Program-made: the position numbers and the translations under genes | Notes under the pieces: generated by a model | Told to the model about the DNA's origin: nothing | Databases searched by the model: none | Seen by the model: only the letters and a program-made list of their open reading frames with translations | Shown: in pieces, positions 61,015 through 64,000 of the stretch | Layout: the number at the start of each line of letters is the position of its first letter | How positions within the stretch are numbered: the first letter of the stretch is position 1 | NCBI GenBank assembly: GCA_022009855.1 | Contig: CP091727.1 | Location: 806,001 to 870,000 of the forward strand | Length of the DNA: 64,000 nt | Reading direction: 5' to 3' | Origin: Lentisphaeria bacterium | GTDB lineage: Bacteria > Verrucomicrobiota > Lentisphaeria > Victivallales > Victivallaceae

Positions 61015-62850
61015 ATGTGCGGAATTATCGGTTATACGGGGTCCAGGGCGGTAGCGCCCGTTCTGCTTGACGGACTCAAACGGCTGGAGTACCGCGGATA
61101 CGACTCCGCGGGGCTTGCCGTCATCTCCGACAAGCGGCTGTACGAAGTCAAGGCGGTCGGCAAAGTGCGCAATCTGGAAGCGCTCGTGGCGGAACAGCCG
61201 GAGCTGGAAAAACATTCCGGCTGCGGCATCGCGCACACCCGCTGGGCGACTCACGGGGAACCCTCTCCGGCCAACGCCCACCCGCACACGGATGAATCCG
61301 GCCGGTTCGCCATCGTCCACAACGGCATCATTGAAAACTACCAGGAACTCCGGGCGCACCTGCTGAGCAAGGGATGCCATTTCCGTTCCGGCACCGACAG
61401 CGAAGTGATCGCCCATCTGATCGCCGAGGGGTACGAGGGGGATCTCATCAGCGCGACCGCCGCCGCGCTGGAACAGGTCACCGGCACCTACGGTCTGGCG
61501 GTGGTCTCGACGCTGCACCCCGGGCAGATCGTGGTGGCGCGCAAGGGCAGTCCGATCGTGATTGGCGTCGGCGAAACGGAGAACCTCGTGGCCAGTGACA
61601 TCGCCGCGCTGCTGCCCTACACACGGCAGGTGATCTACCTCAACGACGGCGACATCGCGCTGCTGACGCCCGACAGGATCGACCTGCGGAACATCAAGAA
61701 CGTTCCGGTCGAACGGGAGATCGCCAAGATCGACTGGGACGCCGGGCAGGCGGAGAAGGGAAACTACCCGCACTTCATGCTCAAAGAGATCTTCGAGCAG
61801 CCCGAAACCATCGAGAATGCGATCCGGGGCAGGATCGACCACGAGATGGGGACCGCGGTGCTCAACGGGATGAACCTCACCCCGCACGATCTGGCGCAGG
61901 TGACGCGGATCGTCATCGCCGGCTGCGGCAGCAGCATGCACGCCGGGCTGGTCGGGGAATACTTCTTTGAAGACATCGCCGGAATCTCCACTTCGGTCGA
62001 GCAGGCCGCGGAGTTCCGCTACCGCAATCCGATCATCGAACCGAACACGCTGGTCATTCCGATCAGTCAGTCCGGCGAGACGGCCGACACCATTGCGGCG
62101 GTGCGGGAGGCGAAGGCGAAGGGCGCGCTGGTGACGGCGCTCTGCAACGTGGTTGGTTCCACGATCGCCCGCGAGGCGGGGCGAGGCATCTATCTCCACG
62201 CCGGGCCGGAGATCAGCGTGGCCTCGACCAAGGCGTTTTCGAGCCAGGTGGTGGTGCTTCTGCTGCTGGCACTGCTGCTCGGGCGCAACCGCCGGCTCAG
62301 CCGCAGCGAGGGCGAGGAGCTGGCAAACGAGGTCGAAACGATTCCGGATCTGATCCGCGACGTGCTCAGCCGCGCGCCGGAGATCAAGCGGATCGCCGAA
62401 CGGTATGCGAAATTCGATGATTTCTTCTACATCGGTCGCGGCTGCCTCTACCCCACGGCGTTGGAGGGGGCCCTCAAGCTCAAGGAGATCAGCTACATCC
62501 ATGCGGAGGGGTACCATGCGGCCGAACTCAAGCACGGGCCGATTTCTCTTCTCGACGAGCGGCATCCGGTGCTGGCGCTGGCCAACGACATTCCCGGCAA
62601 GGACAAGATCGTCGGCAACATCCAGGAGTGCCGGGCGCGCAAATCTCCGGTGGTCGCGGTGGTCACGAAGGGAGATGATTCGGTGCGGAAAATGACTGAT
62701 GACATCATTGAAATTCCGCACTGTTCGCGTTTCGTTGCGCCTCTGCCGACAGCGGTGGCGCTGCAGCTCTTCGCCTACTACATTGCCGCGGCCCGCGGCT
62801 GCGAGATCGATCAGCCGCGCAACCTTGCAAAGAGCGTAACGGTGGAATAA
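61015..62850 (+). CDS. glmS: Glutamine-fructose-6-phosphate aminotransferase
   Basis: Intact, 611 residues. Makes glucosamine-6-phosphate for peptidoglycan and lipopolysaccharide. Cys2 (MCGIIGYTG) is the glutaminase nucleophile; CGIAHTRWATHGEPS and IVHNGIIENYQ complete that domain. Two SIS sugar-isomerase domains follow (GCGSSMHAGLVGEYF, PISQSGETADTIAAV; YIGRGCLYPTALEGALKLKE), ending with the canonical DQPRNLAKSVTVE. GAGGAGC precedes the ATG. No glmS ribozyme-like leader is possible in the 12-bp gap. Confidence 0.98.
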   Translation: MCGIIGYTGSRAVAPVLLDGLKRLEYRGYDSAGLAVISDKRLYEVKAVGKVRNLEALVAEQPELEKHSGCGIAHTRWATHGEPSPANAHPHTDESGRFAIVHNGIIENYQELRAHLLSKGCHFRSGTDSEVIAHLIAEGYEGDLISATAAALEQVTGTYGLAVVSTLHPGQIVVARKGSPIVIGVGETENLVASDIAALLPYTRQVIYLNDGDIALLTPDRIDLRNIKNVPVEREIAKIDWDAGQAEKGNYPHFMLKEIFEQPETIENAIRGRIDHEMGTAVLNGMNLTPHDLAQVTRIVIAGCGSSMHAGLVGEYFFEDIAGISTSVEQAAEFRYRNPIIEPNTLVIPISQSGETADTIAAVREAKAKGALVTALCNVVGSTIAREAGRGIYLHAGPEISVASTKAFSSQVVVLLLLALLLGRNRRLSRSEGEELANEVETIPDLIRDVLSRAPEIKRIAERYAKFDDFFYIGRGCLYPTALEGALKLKEISYIHAEGYHAAELKHGPISLLDERHPVLALANDIPGKDKIVGNIQECRARKSPVVAVVTKGDDSVRKMTDDIIEIPHCSRFVAPLPTAVALQLFAYYIAAARGCEIDQPRNLAKSVTVE

Positions 62851-62863
62851 CATCCGGAAGTTG

Positions 62864-64000
62864 ATGATGTTCAGATTTTTCTACAATTTGTTTCTGCCGA
62901 TCGGCTTCCTGTTCTTCGTGCCGGGGCTGCTGCTCAAATACCGCAACCGCGGCGGCTGGAAGGACACCTTCGGAGAACGGTTCGGCCACTTCACGCCGAA
63001 GCGGATTGAAGAATTGAAGGCATTTCACGGGGCGATCTGGGTTCACGCGGTCAGCGTGGGGGAAGCGGTGGTCGCACTGTCGATGATCCGGGAATGGCAC
63101 GCGCTGCATCCGGAGCGGAAATTTGTCATTTCGACGACGACCACCACCGGGCAGGAGCTGGTGCGCAAGCAGCTGCCGCCGAATTCGGCGGCGATCTTCT
63201 GTCCGATCGACTTTCTGTGGATGGTCCGGCGGACGCTCCGGGTGCTCCGACCGTCGATGCTGGTGATTTTTGAAACCGAGATCTGGCCGAACATGATTGC
63301 CGAGAGTCGCCGGGCGGGAATTCCGGTTGCGCTGGTCAACGGGAGGATGTCCGACCACTCGGCCAGCGGTTACCGGCGGGCACGTTTCTTTTCGCTCCCC
63401 TGCTCCGGCAATTTCAGCTGATCTCCGTGCAGACCGAGGCGGACGCCGAGCGGTACAAATCGGTCTCTCCCGGGGCGAATGTCACCGTCAGCGGAAATCT
63501 GAAGTTCGACCAGAAGACGCCGGCAAATCTTCCGGATCCGGAGTACGGCCGCTATTTCGGACCGGGGCAACACCGGATCCTGCTTGCGGCGAGCACTCCA
63601 TCCGGGGAAGAGGAGCTGGTGGCGGAGACCTTCCGTGAGCTGGTTTCGGAGATGCCGGATCTGCGGCTGGTGCTGGTGCCGCGCCACGCCGAACGGGGCG
63701 GAGACATCGCGGCGATGCTGGAGCGGCTCGGGCTCTCCCATGCCCGGCGAAGCCGTCAGGAGAAGGCCAATCCTCCGGTACAGGTCCTGTTGGCGGACAC
63801 CACCGGGGGAGATGCTCAAGCTGATGAACGGCGCCGACGTGGTGATCATGGGCAAGAGTCTCGCCGGCCACGATGAGGGGCACAACCTGATTGAACCGGC
63901 GCTGCTGGATAAACCGATCGTCACCGGACATGTGCTGCGCAATTTCCGCTTCATCCAGAAGGTACTGCTTCAGGAACACGCCCTGATCACCGTGACCCGC
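62864..64000 (+). CDS. waaA: 3-deoxy-D-manno-octulosonic acid (Kdo) transferase, 3' truncated (two frameshifts)
   Basis: About 378 residues visible; the C-terminal ~50 lie beyond the window. Adds Kdo to lipid A, so the cell is Gram-negative with lipopolysaccharide. Membrane anchor FFYNLFLPIGFLFFVPG, then IWVHAVSVGEAVVAL with the catalytic Glu, STTTTTGQEL, FETEIWPNMIAES and VALVNGRMSDHSASGY. The C-terminal half has LLAASTPSGEEEL, LVLVPRHAERG and the start of VTGHVLRNF. Frame is lost near 63395 (one T short) and 63812 (one G extra). GGAAG at 62855 favours the ATG at 62864. Confidence 0.94.

Overview
The window looks like a GC-rich, Gram-negative, strictly anaerobic, carbohydrate-fermenting bacterium of the PVC group, most probably Lentisphaerae close to Victivallis. 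This is inferred from gene content, not from a marker gene. The clues are several prepilin-type H-X9-DG pseudopilins paired with very large secreted glycosidases, a Kdo transferase and dTDP-rhamnose/GDP-sugar genes (lipopolysaccharide), a class III ribonucleotide reductase, and a hydrogenase maturase (HydE). No rRNA, tRNA, CRISPR array, insertion sequence or prophage was seen.

About fifty places need a single-base (once a two-base) indel to restore a family-typical protein. Nearly all lie in homopolymer runs and they also hit single-copy housekeeping genes (gdhA, nrdD, gmd, rmlA, pstB, ptsI). I therefore read them as sequencing or assembly errors and give each broken gene as one CDS, with the approximate break point in its evidence. 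Protein lengths quoted are after this correction.

Layout. 1-8.1 kb: a LacI regulator facing a GntR/LacI-type regulator, the latter in an operon with a pseudopilin and a 1806-residue propeller-glycosidase. 8.4-14.3 kb: an HPr-like protein, a membrane glycosyltransferase-TPR protein, gdhA behind a sigma-54 promoter, and a YejM-like membrane sulfatase. 14.3-22 kb: a LacI-pseudopilin-glycosidase operon, a degraded stretch, and an (alpha/alpha)6 glycosidase. 22-25 kb: a four-domain CoA-disulfide reductase/rhodanese/TusA/DsrE2 protein with an ArsR regulator. 25-40 kb: two more regulator-pseudopilin-glycosidase sets, an alpha-rhamnosidase-like enzyme and an unknown protein. 40-45.5 kb: rmlBACD plus a DeoR regulator, divergent from gmd. 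45.6-49.2 kb: the anaerobic ribonucleotide reductase locus. 49.2-52.3 kb: hydE running in frame into a rhamnosidase-like gene. 52.3-56.8 kb: pstSCAB-phoU behind a Pho-box-like repeat. 56.9-64 kb: metY, ptsH-ptsI, a nucleoside deoxyribosyltransferase-like gene, glmS and the start of waaA.

The most remarkable locus is nrdD at 45.8-48.5 kb. The large subunit stops just before its glycyl-radical domain. That domain is then encoded as three tandem, near-identical 41-residue ORFs on an exact 206-bp period, each with its own ribosome-binding site, followed by a terminator and nrdG. This suggests a two-component class III reductase with an exchangeable radical subunit, analogous in idea to GrcA for pyruvate formate-lyase. 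The second theme is the fourfold recurrence of a regulator + pseudopilin + secreted glycosidase cassette, which suggests one pseudopilin per sugar-degradation unit.
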